Positions 50,409 through 60,000 of a stretch of 64,000 nucleotides of DNA are shown piece after piece. This stretch comes from Corynebacterium senegalense (GTDB lineage: Bacteria; Actinomycetota; Actinomycetes; Mycobacteriales; Mycobacteriaceae), in the NCBI RefSeq assembly GCF_900411315.1, contig NZ_LS990887.1:931786-995785 (forward strand). Direction: 5' to 3'. Made by a program: the position numbers and the translations under genes. Positions within the stretch are counted from its first letter, which is position 1. Each line of letters opens with the position of its first letter. The notes under the pieces are model-generated. The model had not been told where the DNA came from. It saw nothing but the letters and a program-made list of their open reading frames with translations, and made no database searches.

Positions 50409-51327
50409 AGCCTCGCCGGACGCGCCTGCGCGCTGCGAGAGTCTCCCTCACCTCCGAAATGAAACGCTCCGGATAACGAATCAGGAAGCTCGGCGCATAG
50501 CGCAGGAAGACGAACCCCTGGTTCGTGATCCGCTTCTGCCGGTTGAATTCGCTCTGCCGCACGCGCTCAGAGTCCGGTCCAGAGTGTTTGACCGCGCCGT
50601 CAATCTCGATGATCAACCAGCCGTCGATGAGTAGGTCGACCCGGTACGCGCCGATCGGGACCTGGGCGTCTACGGGGCCGATTCCAGCCTGGATGAGGAG
50701 GCCAAGCGCGAGGGACTCCGGTGCGGATTCGGATGTCGCGATGCTTGCAGCAGCTGATCGACGCACCGTCGCTATCCCTTTCAGCCGGCCCATTTCCGCG
50801 ATCTCCTCCTGCAGGCGCTGCATGTCGAGGCCCCGGTAGCGCAGCCAGTCAGCGGCAACGATCCCCTCGACCAGACCGTGGTAGCGGGCGATGTCGGCGA
50901 AAGTCCTGATCGCGGAAGTCACCACAAAGCCGTTGATCTCGCCCACATCCCCGTCCCTCAGGCGGGCGTGCCGAAATGTCAGTCCGGGATCGGAGCTCCG
51001 GGTCGGGGAGGATCCTCCACCGCGCAGCGATATTTCTACGGTTTCCCCGCCAGTCCCGCAAAGCGGAGCCAGCCACATGCCGTGGATGCGGGCGGCAGAA
51101 CGGCCGACGAGCACCGCCCCAAAGGTTCCTTTCGCGGCCGCGATGACCTGGAGGAGTTGTTTGTTGTGGTCGGGGAGCTCAACCCACTGCTCGATGGGAA
51201 AGGACCACCTGTCGGTGGCGCAGTACGTCGCCGTGGATGAACCTGCAGCCACAAGCCCATCGCGCAAGTGATTCTGGAGCTCGCGCAATCGCGCAGCGCC
51301 GCCCGGATGCTCCCGATCAATACCCAT
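50407..51327 (-). CDS. AbiEi-like/DUF559 protein with a C-terminal PD-(D/E)XK-type nuclease fold
   Basis: 306 residues. The N-terminal part follows the actinobacterial AbiEi-like layout (LVGRSAARIHGMWL, TFRHARLRDGDVGEINGFVV, TSAIRTFADIARY). The C-terminal part resembles the Vsr-related DUF559 domain: APESLALGLLIQAG, YRVDLLIDGWLIIEIDG (D and E-x-D in the nuclease positions) and RQKRITNQGFVFLRY. Such solitary genes are common in actinobacteria; function unproven. ATG at 51327; a TATAAT box gives a 37-nt leader. Confidence 0.8.
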   Translation of the reverse strand: MGIDREHPGGAARLRELQNHLRDGLVAAGSSTATYCATDRWSFPIEQWVELPDHNKQLLQVIAAAKGTFGAVLVGRSAARIHGMWLAPLCGTGGETVEISLRGGGSSPTRSSDPGLTFRHARLRDGDVGEINGFVVTSAIRTFADIARYHGLVEGIVAADWLRYRGLDMQRLQEEIAEMGRLKGIATVRRSAAASIATSESAPESLALGLLIQAGIGPVDAQVPIGAYRVDLLIDGWLIIEIDGAVKHSGPDSERVRQSEFNRQKRITNQGFVFLRYAPSFLIRYPERFISEVRETLAARRRVRRG

Positions 51328-51370
51328 GCCAGATTAGACCCCTCTGTCCACTCTGCGGTTCCCGTGCCGA

Positions 51371-51376
51371 ATTATA
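51371..51376 (-). promoter_or_regulatory. -10 box (TATAAT) for the DUF559-like gene
   Basis: A perfect minus-strand TATAAT, 43 nt before the ATG; no convincing -35. Confidence 0.5.
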
Positions 51377-51407
51377 TTCACGCAAAGTCCCAGCTCAGGG
51401 CAGGCAC

Positions 51408-51423
51408 TAGACAGCTTGGTACA
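51408..51423 (+). promoter_or_regulatory. Candidate McbR operator for metYX
   Basis: TAGAC-AGCTTG-GTACA resembles the McbR site TAGAC-N6-GTCTA of C. glutamicum (left half exact, right half 3 of 5). It covers the -35 position of the metY promoter. The same TAGAC-N6-GTACA variant precedes metQ. Confidence 0.5.
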
Positions 51424-51442
51424 CAAACCCCGCACCAGCCGT

Positions 51443-51448
51443 TAGATT
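51443..51448 (+). promoter_or_regulatory. -10 box (TAGATT) for metYX
   Basis: TAGATT lies 7 nt before the ATG at 51456, making the transcript leaderless and fixing the start. Confidence 0.55.
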
Positions 51449-51455
51449 GATGCGC

Positions 51456-52778
51456 ATGGCAAAGTACAACAACTCCCAAGCATCCGAGTGGGGCTTCGGC
51501 ACCCGCTCCATCCACGCCGGCCAGACCCTGGATTCGGACAACTCAGCCCGCAACCAGCCGATCTACATGACCACGTCCTACGTCTTCAACGACGCGCAGC
51601 ACGCGGCCGATCGCTTCAACCTGTCGGATCCGGGCCCGATCTACACCCGCCTGACCAACCCGACGCAGCAGGCGCTCGAGGACCGCATCGCCAGCCTCGA
51701 GGGCGGCGTCGCGGCCCTGACCTTCGCGTCCGGCATGGCTGCTGAGACCGCGGCGATCACCAACCTCGCCTCGTCCGGTGATCACATCGTCACCTCCCCG
51801 CGCCTCTACGGCGGCACCGAGACCCTGTTCCAGGTGACGCTCAAGCGCTACGGCATCGACGTGACCTTCGTGGAGAACCCGGACGATCCGGAGTCCTGGC
51901 AGGCGGCCGTGCAGCCGAACACCAAGGCGTTCTACGGCGAGACCTTCGGCAACCCGATCGCCGACGTCCTGGACATCCCGACCATCGCGGAGGTCGCGCA
52001 CCGCAACAGCGTGCCGCTCATCGTGGACAACACCGTCGCCACGGCGGCGCTGGTCAAGCCGCTGGAGCTGGGCGCCGACATCGTGGTGGCCTCCACCACG
52101 AAGTTCTACACCGGCAACGGCGCGGCCATCGGCGGCGTGCTCGTCGACGGCGGCACGTTCGACTGGACCGTGGAGCGCGACGGCCAGCCGGTCTTCCCCT
52201 ACTTCGTCACCCCGGACCCGGCCTACCACGGCCTGAAGTACGCCGACCTCGGCGCCCCGGCCTTCGCCCTCAAGGCCCGCGCGGGCATCCTGCGCGACAC
52301 CGGCGCGGCGATCTCGCCCTTCAACGCCTGGGTGGCGCTGCAGGGCCTGGACACCCTGGGTCTGCGCGTCGAGCGCCACAACGAGAACGCCCTGAAGGTG
52401 GCGGAGTTCCTGAGCAAGCACGACAAGGTCGCCCGCGTGAACTTCGCCGGCCTGCCCGACTCCCCCTACTACGCCACGAAGGAGAAGCTCGGCCTGAAGT
52501 ACACCGGCGCGGTGCTCTCCTTCGACATCGCCGGTGACGAGAACGACCGCACCAAGGCGTGGGCGTTCATCGACGCGCTGAAGCTGCACTCCAACCTGGC
52601 CAACATCGGCGACGTGCGCTCCCTGGTGGTCCACCCCGCCTCCACGACGCACTCGCAGTCCGACGAGGCTGGCCTGAAGCGCGCCGGCATCACGCAGGCC
52701 ACGGTCCGCCTGTCGGTGGGCATCGAGGACATCGACGACATCATCGCCGACCTCGAGCGCGGTTTCGCGGCGATCTAG
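51456..52778 (+). CDS. metY: O-acetylhomoserine sulfhydrylase
   Basis: 440 residues from ATG at 51456. PLP enzyme that makes homocysteine from O-acetylhomoserine and sulfide. Seen: GFGTRSIHAGQ, the YTRLTNPT substrate loop, TSPRLYGGTETL, NPDDPESWQAAVQPNTKAFY, and the PLP lysine in STTKFYTGNG (Lys216), with the C-terminal SLVVHPASTTHSQ. It is near-identical in layout to C. glutamicum MetY. Two bases separate its stop from metX, so the pair is co-transcribed and probably McbR-controlled. Confidence 0.97.
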   Translation: MAKYNNSQASEWGFGTRSIHAGQTLDSDNSARNQPIYMTTSYVFNDAQHAADRFNLSDPGPIYTRLTNPTQQALEDRIASLEGGVAALTFASGMAAETAAITNLASSGDHIVTSPRLYGGTETLFQVTLKRYGIDVTFVENPDDPESWQAAVQPNTKAFYGETFGNPIADVLDIPTIAEVAHRNSVPLIVDNTVATAALVKPLELGADIVVASTTKFYTGNGAAIGGVLVDGGTFDWTVERDGQPVFPYFVTPDPAYHGLKYADLGAPAFALKARAGILRDTGAAISPFNAWVALQGLDTLGLRVERHNENALKVAEFLSKHDKVARVNFAGLPDSPYYATKEKLGLKYTGAVLSFDIAGDENDRTKAWAFIDALKLHSNLANIGDVRSLVVHPASTTHSQSDEAGLKRAGITQATVRLSVGIEDIDDIIADLERGFAAI

Positions 52779-52780
52779 CT

Positions 52781-53881
52781 GTGCACGCGGAGGACGGCGC
52801 GCTCCAGCACGTGGGCGTTGGGGACTTCGAGACGGAGGCTGGGGCGTCGATAAGCGATGTCAGCATTGCTTACCGACGTTGGGGAACGCCCCGGGGAGAC
52901 AACATCCTGCTGGTCGAGCACGCGCTGACCGGCGACTCCAATGCCGCCGAATGGTGGAGCGAGGCCGTCGGTCCCGGCAAGGCGCTCGACACGGAGAAAT
53001 GGTGCGTGATCTGCACCAACGCCCTCGGGTCCTGCTACGGCACCACCGGGCCGTCCAGCCCCCACCCCGACGGGCGCGCCTGGGGCTCGCGCTTCCCCGC
53101 GATTTCCGTGCGCGACCAGGTGCGCGCCGAAAAGGCCTTCCTCGACGAGCTCGGGATCACGCGCCTGCACGCGGTCCTCGGCGGCTCCATGGGCGGGGCA
53201 CGCACCCTCGAGTGGACGCTGCTCCACCCCGAGATGGTCGGCTACGCCTGCGTCATCGCCGTCTCCGCGCGCGCGAGCGCCTGGCAGATCGGCATCCAGG
53301 AGGCGCAGATCTCCGCCATCACCCGCGACCCCGCCTGGCACGGCGGCGACTACTACGGCACCGGCGAAACGCCGGAGGCCGGCCTCGCGGCGGCGCGGCG
53401 CATCGCCCACCTGACCTACCGCGGCGAGCTGGAGATTGACGAGCGCTTCGGCACCTCCCCGCAGCCCGGCGAGGACCCGCTCGGCCCCTACCGCACCGAG
53501 GACCAGCGCTTCGCGGTGCAGAGCTACCTCGACCACCAGGGCCGCAAGCTCGTCGAGCGTTTCGACGCCGGCTCCTACGTCTGTCTCACCGAGACGCTCA
53601 ACCGCCACGACGTCGGGCGGGGCCGCGGCGGGCTGAACAAGGCGCTGGCCTCCTCCACCGTGCCCACCATGGTCGTCGGCGTGGACACCGACATCCTCTA
53701 CCCCTACCACCAGCAGGAACACATCTCCCGCAACCTCGGCAGCCTGCTGGCCATGTCCAAGCTGTCCAGCCCGATGGGCCACGACGCCTTCTTGGCCGAG
53801 GCGCGGCAGATGGATTTCATCCTGCGCAAGTTCATCGCGCTGACCTGCGAGAACCCCGGCGGAGGGGCGTACGAGATCTAG
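52781..53881 (+). CDS. metX: Homoserine O-acetyltransferase
   Basis: 366 residues from GTG two bases after metY; a GTG at 52811 is an alternative, but neither has a good ribosome site and coupling to metY favours the first. It makes O-acetylhomoserine for MetY. The alpha/beta hydrolase triad is Ser136 (GGSMGGART), Asp304 (VDTDILYP) and His334 (GHDAFL); HALTGDSNAAEWW and RIAHLTYRGELEIDERFG are also typical. Stop overlaps that of the converging DUF3017 gene. Confidence 0.95.
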   Translation: MHAEDGALQHVGVGDFETEAGASISDVSIAYRRWGTPRGDNILLVEHALTGDSNAAEWWSEAVGPGKALDTEKWCVICTNALGSCYGTTGPSSPHPDGRAWGSRFPAISVRDQVRAEKAFLDELGITRLHAVLGGSMGGARTLEWTLLHPEMVGYACVIAVSARASAWQIGIQEAQISAITRDPAWHGGDYYGTGETPEAGLAAARRIAHLTYRGELEIDERFGTSPQPGEDPLGPYRTEDQRFAVQSYLDHQGRKLVERFDAGSYVCLTETLNRHDVGRGRGGLNKALASSTVPTMVVGVDTDILYPYHQQEHISRNLGSLLAMSKLSSPMGHDAFLAEARQMDFILRKFIALTCENPGGGAYEI

Positions 53882-54225
53882 CTTCCCAGCGCGTCCACCG
53901 ACCCCGCCAGGAACATCATCGCGGCGCCCACTGCGGTGCAGAACAGGGCGTCGAAGCGCCGGGAACGTACGGCCACAAGGCCGATGACCCGCGAATCGCA
54001 GGTCAGGCGCATGAGCGCCAGCCACAGCATCGCCGCGCCCAGGGTGAACGTCGCGCGGCGCCAGTGCTCTGTGGCAGAGAAAAGCCCGGAGGCGACGAAA
54101 CCCACGACGAAGACCCCGACCATCGCCCACTGCGCCCACAGGGGCAGCGGGGAGGGCGGGTTGCCTGCGTCGTGGGGGTTGTCCAGGGAAAGCCCCTCGG
54201 GGGCGTTAAACAAGCTGCTCAGCAC
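53878..54225 (-). CDS. DUF3017 membrane protein
   Basis: About 115 residues with three membrane helices ([49 protein letters not shown]) and short basic loops ([17 protein letters not shown]). The small size and location right after folD are typical of DUF3017 proteins in corynebacteria and mycobacteria; function unknown. GTG at 54225 lies within folD (20-nt overlap); TTG at 54246 or 54213 are other possible starts. Confidence 0.8.
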   Translation of the reverse strand: MLSSLFNAPEGLSLDNPHDAGNPPSPLPLWAQWAMVGVFVVGFVASGLFSATEHWRRATFTLGAAMLWLALMRLTCDSRVIGLVAVRSRRFDALFCTAVGAAMMFLAGSVDALGS

Positions 54226-55054
54226 GCTCCACGATGTTGCGGACAAGGAAGGTGCGGGTCATCGGGCCCACCCCGCCCGGGTTGGGCGAGACCCACGCGG
54301 CCTTCTCCCACACGTCCGGGTGCACGTCGCCGACGGTCTTGCCGTCGACGCGGGACACGCCGACGTCGAGGACCGCCGCGCCCTCCTTGACCATGTCGGC
54401 GGTGATCATGCGGGGCTTGCCGGCGGCGGCGATGATCACGTCGGCCCGGCGCGTCTCCGCAGCCAGGTCCTTCGTGCCCGTGTGACACAGGACGGTCGTG
54501 GCGTTGACGCCCTTGGTGGTCAGCATCAGCGAGATCGGGCGGCCGACCGTGACGCCGCGGCCGATGACGCACACGATCGCGCCGTTCAGCTCGACGCCGA
54601 AGCGCTCCAGGAGCTTGATGGAGCCGTTCGGGGTGCAGGGCAGCGGGGCCGGCTCGTTCAGCACGAGCTTGCCCAGGTTGACCGGGTGGAGGCCGTCGGC
54701 GTCCTTGTCCGGGTCGATCAGCTCCAGGACGCGGTTTTCGTCGAGGTGCTTCGGCAGCGGCAGCTGGACGATGTAGCCGGTGACGGCCGGGTCGTTGTTG
54801 AGGTCGTCGATAAGCTTCTCGAGCTCCTCCTGCGTCGTGTCGCCGGGCAGCTCCTTCATGATCGAGGCGATGCCGAGCTCGGCGCAGTCCTTGTGCTTCA
54901 TCCGCACGTAGTTCTGGCTCGCGGGGTCCTCGCCGACGAGCACCGTCGCGAGGCCGGGGGTGATCCCCTTCTCCTTGAGCGCGGCGACGCGCGTTTTCAG
55001 GTCCGCGAAAATCTCCTCGCGGTAGAGCTTGCCATCCAGTTTCTTCGCAGTCAC
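54206..55054 (-). CDS. folD: Bifunctional methylenetetrahydrofolate dehydrogenase/cyclohydrolase
   Basis: 282 residues from GTG at 55054. It interconverts 5,10-methylene-, methenyl- and 10-formyl-tetrahydrofolate. Catalytic Tyr49 and Lys53 lie in [38 protein letters not shown] (NADP loop) and [11 protein letters not shown] are further signatures. An in-frame ATG three codons upstream overlaps the -10 (TAGGAT), so the leaderless GTG is preferred. Followed by the overlapping DUF3017 gene. Confidence 0.95.
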   Translation of the reverse strand: MTAKKLDGKLYREEIFADLKTRVAALKEKGITPGLATVLVGEDPASQNYVRMKHKDCAELGIASIMKELPGDTTQEELEKLIDDLNNDPAVTGYIVQLPLPKHLDENRVLELIDPDKDADGLHPVNLGKLVLNEPAPLPCTPNGSIKLLERFGVELNGAIVCVIGRGVTVGRPISLMLTTKGVNATTVLCHTGTKDLAAETRRADVIIAAAGKPRMITADMVKEGAAVLDVGVSRVDGKTVGDVHPDVWEKAAWVSPNPGGVGPMTRTFLVRNIVERAEQLV

Positions 55055-55061
55055 GCACCCC

Positions 55062-55071
55062 ATCCTAGACT
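55062..55071. promoter_or_regulatory. Overlapping divergent -10 boxes of folD and trmL
   Basis: ATCCTAGACT contains TAGGAT on the minus strand (7 nt before folD GTG) and TAGACT on the plus strand (8 nt before trmL GTG); they share the central TA. Both genes would be leaderless. Confidence 0.6.
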
Positions 55072-55079
55072 TGGGGCCC

Positions 55080-55550
55080 GTGTGCGCACTCCATGTCATC
55101 TTCGATAATCCGGTGATCCCGCCGAACACTGGCAACGCGATCCGCATGTGCGCCGGCACGGGGGCGAGCCTGCACCTCGTCGAGCCGCTCGGCTTCGACC
55201 TCTCTGAGAAGCACCTGCGCCGCGCGGGCCTCGACTACCACGACCTCGCGCACGTCATCGTCCACCCCGACATCGAGGCGTGCTTCGCCTCGCTTCACGA
55301 CGCCCGCATCTTCGCCTTCACCACACAGGCCACCACCCACTACCACGACGTCTCCTACCGCGACGGCGACGCCCTGCTCTTCGGCACCGAGCCGACCGGC
55401 CTGCCGCACGAGCACGCCCACCACCCGCGGGTGGAGCAGCGGGTGCGCGTGCCCATGCTGCCCGGGCGGCGCTCGATGAACCTGTCCAACACCGCCGCCG
55501 TGGCCTGCTACGAGGCGTGGCGGCAGCTCGGTTTCCCGGGCGGCGTCTAG
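55080..55550 (+). CDS. trmL: tRNA (cytidine/uridine-34 2'-O)-methyltransferase
   Basis: 156 residues of the SPOUT class. SAM-binding knot motifs are [30 protein letters not shown] and the N-terminal [17 protein letters not shown]. It methylates the wobble ribose in leucine tRNAs. GTG at 55080 is chosen because TAGACT lies 8 nt upstream and homologues begin near this point. Convergent 4-nt overlap with the thioesterase gene. Confidence 0.92.
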   Translation: MCALHVIFDNPVIPPNTGNAIRMCAGTGASLHLVEPLGFDLSEKHLRRAGLDYHDLAHVIVHPDIEACFASLHDARIFAFTTQATTHYHDVSYRDGDALLFGTEPTGLPHEHAHHPRVEQRVRVPMLPGRRSMNLSNTAAVACYEAWRQLGFPGGV

Positions 55551-56323
55551 AGCCTGCCCAGCGCCTGCATCTGCTCGGCGCGGCCCAGCGGGCCGTCGAG
55601 GTCGTGCAGGATCGACGAAGTCACCCCGGTGCCCTCGGGGCCCCACGCGTTCGTGGCCTCCAGGCCGGTCCACTCCCCCTCCGGGTGGCGGTAGATGTGC
55701 ACGGTGAGATCCACGTTGGGGAAGGCCCACTCCTCGGGGCTGTGCTTCGCGGTGACGCCGTTGGCGGTGTCGATGCGGGAGAAGTACTCGGCGAGCGGGA
55801 TGCGCTCGTCGGCGTCGACAAGCCTGTTCGGGGAGGTGAACCAGGTGAAGAACTCTCCGGCCGGCAACCCCGTCACGCGGCGGCCGGTGAGCTGGCGGAT
55901 GTAGCCGCCGCCCCACACCTCGGAGAAGCGCTGGTCCACGCAGTCCTCCGGCAGCGGGAACGTCTGGCCGAGCGGGTCGGCGACCTCCGCGGTGTCCCAC
56001 GCCTCGAGGTACCAGATCCGGGCGATGATCGCGCTGCGCCCCTCCAGCTGCACCGTGACCTGCACCAGCTCGATCTTGCGGCCGGGGCGGATCGTCCCCA
56101 CGAGCACCGTCGCCTCCTTCAGCGGCAGGCGCCCGAGGATGTCGTAGGACACCCGCGCCAGCTTCTTCGTGTCGCCCTCCGGGCGGGAGCGCTCGGCGAC
56201 GTGGACGACGAGGCCGGCCAGCGAGGCGAAGTGGTAGTCCTCCGGCGACCAGGCGCCCTCGCAGTGGAGGGTGGGCGCGTACGTCGTCTCGCCGGTGCGG
56301 GCGAAGTAGTGGTTTACTGCCAT
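55547..56323 (-). CDS. TesB-like acyl-CoA thioesterase (double hotdog)
   Basis: 258 residues, soluble. N-terminal hotdog with CEGAWSPEDYHFASLAGLVVH and VSYDILGRLPLKEATVLVGTIRPGR (described here as two strands), C-terminal hotdog with NVDLTVHIYRHPEGEW, GLEATNAWGPEGTG and SSILHDLDGPLGRAEQM. The end motif (D-x2-G-xx-G) is common to TesB-type thioesterases. It probably cleaves short or medium acyl-CoAs; the acyl chain is unknown. AAAGGA before the ATG. Confidence 0.82.
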   Translation of the reverse strand: MAVNHYFARTGETTYAPTLHCEGAWSPEDYHFASLAGLVVHVAERSRPEGDTKKLARVSYDILGRLPLKEATVLVGTIRPGRKIELVQVTVQLEGRSAIIARIWYLEAWDTAEVADPLGQTFPLPEDCVDQRFSEVWGGGYIRQLTGRRVTGLPAGEFFTWFTSPNRLVDADERIPLAEYFSRIDTANGVTAKHSPEEWAFPNVDLTVHIYRHPEGEWTGLEATNAWGPEGTGVTSSILHDLDGPLGRAEQMQALGRL

Positions 56324-56386
56324 CGGTGAGGGTCCTTTCGTGGTCGGTGCAGGAATGTGCGGGCGGGCGTGCCGGGGATGTCTTTG

Positions 56387-57037
56387 TCAGGCGGGTCCGA
56401 ACCTCGCGTCCCACCGCGCCCGGTAGCGCGGCGGGAGGAGGCGGCGCTCCCACAGGTCGCGCGCCGCTTCCCAGTCGCCCATCACCGCCGCGAACGCCTG
56501 GCCCATCGTCCGGCCGTGGTCCGGCTCGTCGAGCGCGGTTATCGGGTCGCCGGGGCGGATCACGCCCGGGGTAAGCACGCGCAGGTAGCTGCCGCAGTCG
56601 CCGCTGGCTGCGAAGCGCTTGACCCAGCCGGGCTCGCCGAGCCAGCCGGCGAAGGTCCTGCACGGGGAGCGCGGCACGCTGACCTGCAGCACCGTCTCCC
56701 CCACCCGGAAGCGCTGGTCGAGGAGGGCGCCGGCCCAGTCGATGCCGGAAGTGGTGAGGTTTTCGCCGAAGGTGCCGTCGTCAAGCGTGCGCCCCAGCTG
56801 CCCCTCCCACCAGTCGAGCCGCTCGCGCGCGAAGGCGTAGACCGCCTTGTCCGCCCCGCCGTGGTGGGCGACGTCGCCGATGACGTCGCCGGCGACCCCC
56901 GAGCCGTCGCCGTAGTCCGGCCCCGGCGCGGAGACCTCGATGCCCGCGGCTGGCCGCTTGTCGATCCCGCTGACCCGCGCGGACCCGCCCGGGTCCGGCT
57001 GGGGGCGCGCGATGTTGGTGCTTGTGACGTGGGCCAT
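56387..57037 (-). CDS. MOSC domain protein (YiiM-like)
   Basis: 216 residues. MOSC domains bind molybdenum cofactor or sulfur-carrier substrates. Seen: VIGDVAHHGGADKAVYAF, FGENLTTSGID, RVGETVLQVSVPRSPCRTF with the conserved cysteine and GSYLRVLTPGVI. It fits the stand-alone YiiM type that reduces hydroxylated purines or handles Moco; not proven here. A TAGAGT box 6 nt upstream suggests a leaderless start. Confidence 0.9.
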   Translation of the reverse strand: MAHVTSTNIARPQPDPGGSARVSGIDKRPAAGIEVSAPGPDYGDGSGVAGDVIGDVAHHGGADKAVYAFARERLDWWEGQLGRTLDDGTFGENLTTSGIDWAGALLDQRFRVGETVLQVSVPRSPCRTFAGWLGEPGWVKRFAASGDCGSYLRVLTPGVIRPGDPITALDEPDHGRTMGQAFAAVMGDWEAARDLWERRLLPPRYRARWDARFGPA

Positions 57038-57043
57038 GCAGCA

Positions 57044-57049
57044 ACTCTA
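57044..57049 (-). promoter_or_regulatory. -10 box (TAGAGT) for the MOSC gene
   Basis: Minus-strand TAGAGT ends 6 nt before the MOSC ATG, in the 22-nt gap behind dnaE2, so MOSC can be transcribed separately. Confidence 0.4.
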
Positions 57050-57059
57050 TTTCAGAGCC

Positions 57060-60000
57060 CTAGTGGAAATCCCGGGATCCGCGCGAAAGCCACTCCCCCA
57101 TCACCAACGGCTCCAGCTTGTCCGCCACGACGTTGACCGCCCCCGTGGCGTTTTGCACCACCCCGCGCACGATGAGCGCCTTCGCCGTCCGCGCCACCAC
57201 CTTCTGCCGCGCCCACAGCCCCGGCGAGACCATCACGTTGATCAGGCCTGTCTCGTCCTCCATGCCGAAAAAGGTCACGCCCGAGGCGGTCTGCGGGCGC
57301 TGCCGGTGCGTGACTACCCCGGCCACCCGGACCCGCGAGCCGTCCTCGACGCGGCGGAGGTCGGCGGCGGTGCGGACAGCAGCGGCGCGCAGCGCCTCGC
57401 GCAGCAGCTCCATGGGCTGTTTGTCCGGGGTCACGCCCGTGGCGGCGATGTCGGCGGCCATCAGCTCGAAGGCGTTCATGCCGGGCAGCGCGGGCGCGGA
57501 GATGGCCGACAGTCCCGGCAGCATCCCCTCGCGCTCCGTGGCGGCGATGCCCGCCTGCCACAGGGCCTGGCGGCGGTCCACGCCGAAGCACTCCAGCGCC
57601 CCCGCCTTCGCCAGCGCCGCGACCTGCTCCACCGACAGGTCCGCCCGGCGCGCCAGGTCCGGGATGCCGGTAAACGGCTGCGCCTGCTCGACGCGCTCGG
57701 CCGCTGTGTCCCCCAGACCCTTGACCAGGTTCAGGCCCACGCGGATCGTGCTGCTGTCCACGCAGCGGGCCTCCACCCCGGAGGTGTTGACGCTCACCGG
57801 CTGGACCGCGATGCCGTGGCGGCGCGCGTCCTGGATCAGCGACTGCGGCGAGTAGAAGCCCATCGGCTGGGCGCGCAGCAGGCCGACGCAGAACTGAGCC
57901 GGGTAGTAGCGCTTGAACCAGGCCGAGAAGTACACCAGCGAGGCGAAGGACTGCGAGTGCGACTCCGGGAAGCCGTAGGCGGCGAACGCCACGATCTTGG
58001 TCCACAGCTTCTCCGCAGTCGCCTCATCGATCCGGTTGGTCTCCCAGCACCCCGCGAAGAAGCGGGCCTTGAGCGCCGCCATCCTCTCCGGGGAGCGCTT
58101 CGCGCCCATCGCGCGGCGCAGCGCGTCGGCCTCCCGGCCCGAAAAGCCCGCCGCGTCGACGGCGATCTGCATGAGCTGCTCCTGGAACAGCGGCACGCCC
58201 AGGGTCTTGCCCAGCGACTTCTCCAGCACCGGGTGGTCGTAGTCCACCGCCTCCCTGCCGTCGCGGCGGCGCAGGTAGGGGTGCACCGACCCGCCCTGGA
58301 TCGGCCCGGGACGGATGAGCGCCACCTCGACGACCAGGTCGAAGAAGCGGCGCGGCTTGAGCCGCGGCAGCGTGGACAGCTGGGCGCGCGACTCCACCTG
58401 GAACACCCCCACCGCGTCGGCGCGGCAGAGCATGTCGTAGACCTCGGCGTCGGCGAGGTCCAGCTCCCACAGGTTCACGGTGCGCCCCGTGGTGTCGCGC
58501 ACCAGGTCGATCATGTGGTGCAGCGCCTCCAGCATGCCGAGACCCAGCAGGTCGAACTTGACCAGCCCCGCCGAGGCGCAGTCGTCCTTGTCCCACTGCA
58601 CCACCGAGCGGTTCTCCATCCGCGCCCACTCCACCGGCACGACGTCGGCGATGGGGCGGTCGCAGATGACCATGCCCCCGGAGTGGATGCCCAGGTGCCG
58701 CGGCTGGCCCTTGAACTGCGCCGCGAGGCGTTCGACGGCCTCCGGCGGGTCCTCAATGCCCTTCGACCACGAATCCGCCGCGCCCTGGGCGTAGCCGAGG
58801 GCGCGGGCGGCGTCACGGATCGCGCCCTTGGTGCGGTACGTGATCACGTTGGCCACCTGCGCGGCGTTGTCGCGCCCGTAGGTGTCGTAGACGTACTGGA
58901 TCACCTCCTCGCGCCGGCCCGACTCGATGTCGATGTCAATGTCCGGCGGGCCGTCGCGGTCCGGGGAGAGGAAGCGCTCGAAGAGCAGGCCCGCGCTGAT
59001 CGGCTCCGCGTTGGTGATGCCGAGGGCGAAGCACACCGCCGAGTTCGCGGCCGAGCCCCGGCCCTGGCAGAGGATGTTCTCCCGGCGGCAGAAGTCCACC
59101 AGGTCGTGGACGATGAGGAAGTAGCCGGGGAAGTTCAGCTGCGCGATCACGCTGAGTTCGTAGTCGATCTGGGCCAGGGCGCGCTCGCGGATGTCCGCCG
59201 GGCGGGCGGCGTAGCGCACCCGGGCGGCGGCGAGCGTCGCCTCGCGCAGCCAGCTCATCTCGTCGTGGCCCTCCGGCGTGGGGAAGCGCGGCAGCTCGGG
59301 GGCCACCAGGTTCAGGGTGAAGGCGCACTCCCGCGCGAGCGCCAGCGCCGTGTCGATCTTGCCCTGGGAGCCCGGGCACAGCGCCGCGATCTGCCCGCCC
59401 GACCGCAGCCAGTTCGCCCCCATCGGGTGCAGCCGCCCGTGGGCCGCGCCCACCGCTTCACGACGCCCCAGCGCGCGCTTCGCCGCAGCCAACCGTGCCC
59501 GGTCGCGGGTCGCGGCGGCCGGGGCGGCGGTGACGATGGCCGGGATGTGGGGGAAGGCGTCGAGAAGCGCGTGGTGGTCGGCGTCCTCGGGGGTGAGGGA
59601 CACCTCGTACTCCCTGACCACTCGGTCTAGTCCGAACAATTGGACCAAAGAGTCGATTTCTCCCGCCCAGCGCCACCCCGCCAGCACCGTGCAGGTGCCG
59701 CCCAGCCGGTGCGCGACCAGCTCGAGCGGCGGGTAGGCCACCTCCCCCTTCTCCCGCGTGGCCATGTGCGCCTCCGCGATGAGGTGCGACAGGCGCCGGT
59801 ACCCCTCCGGGCCGCGGGCGAGCACGGGGAGGGTGCGCTCGCCGCGCGCGCCCTCGAGGCTCAACTCCGCGCCGAACACCGTGGCAACGCCCGCCTCCGC
59901 CGCCGCCTCGGCGAACTTCACGGCGCCGTAGAAACCGTCCCTGTCCAGCAGCGCGAGCGCCGTGATGCCGAGACGGGACGCACGCGCGACCATCTCCTCC

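Noticed and set aside
56940..59630. An 896-codon plus-strand frame opposite dnaE2.
   Set aside because: Shadow; dnaE2 on the minus strand carries all conserved motifs.
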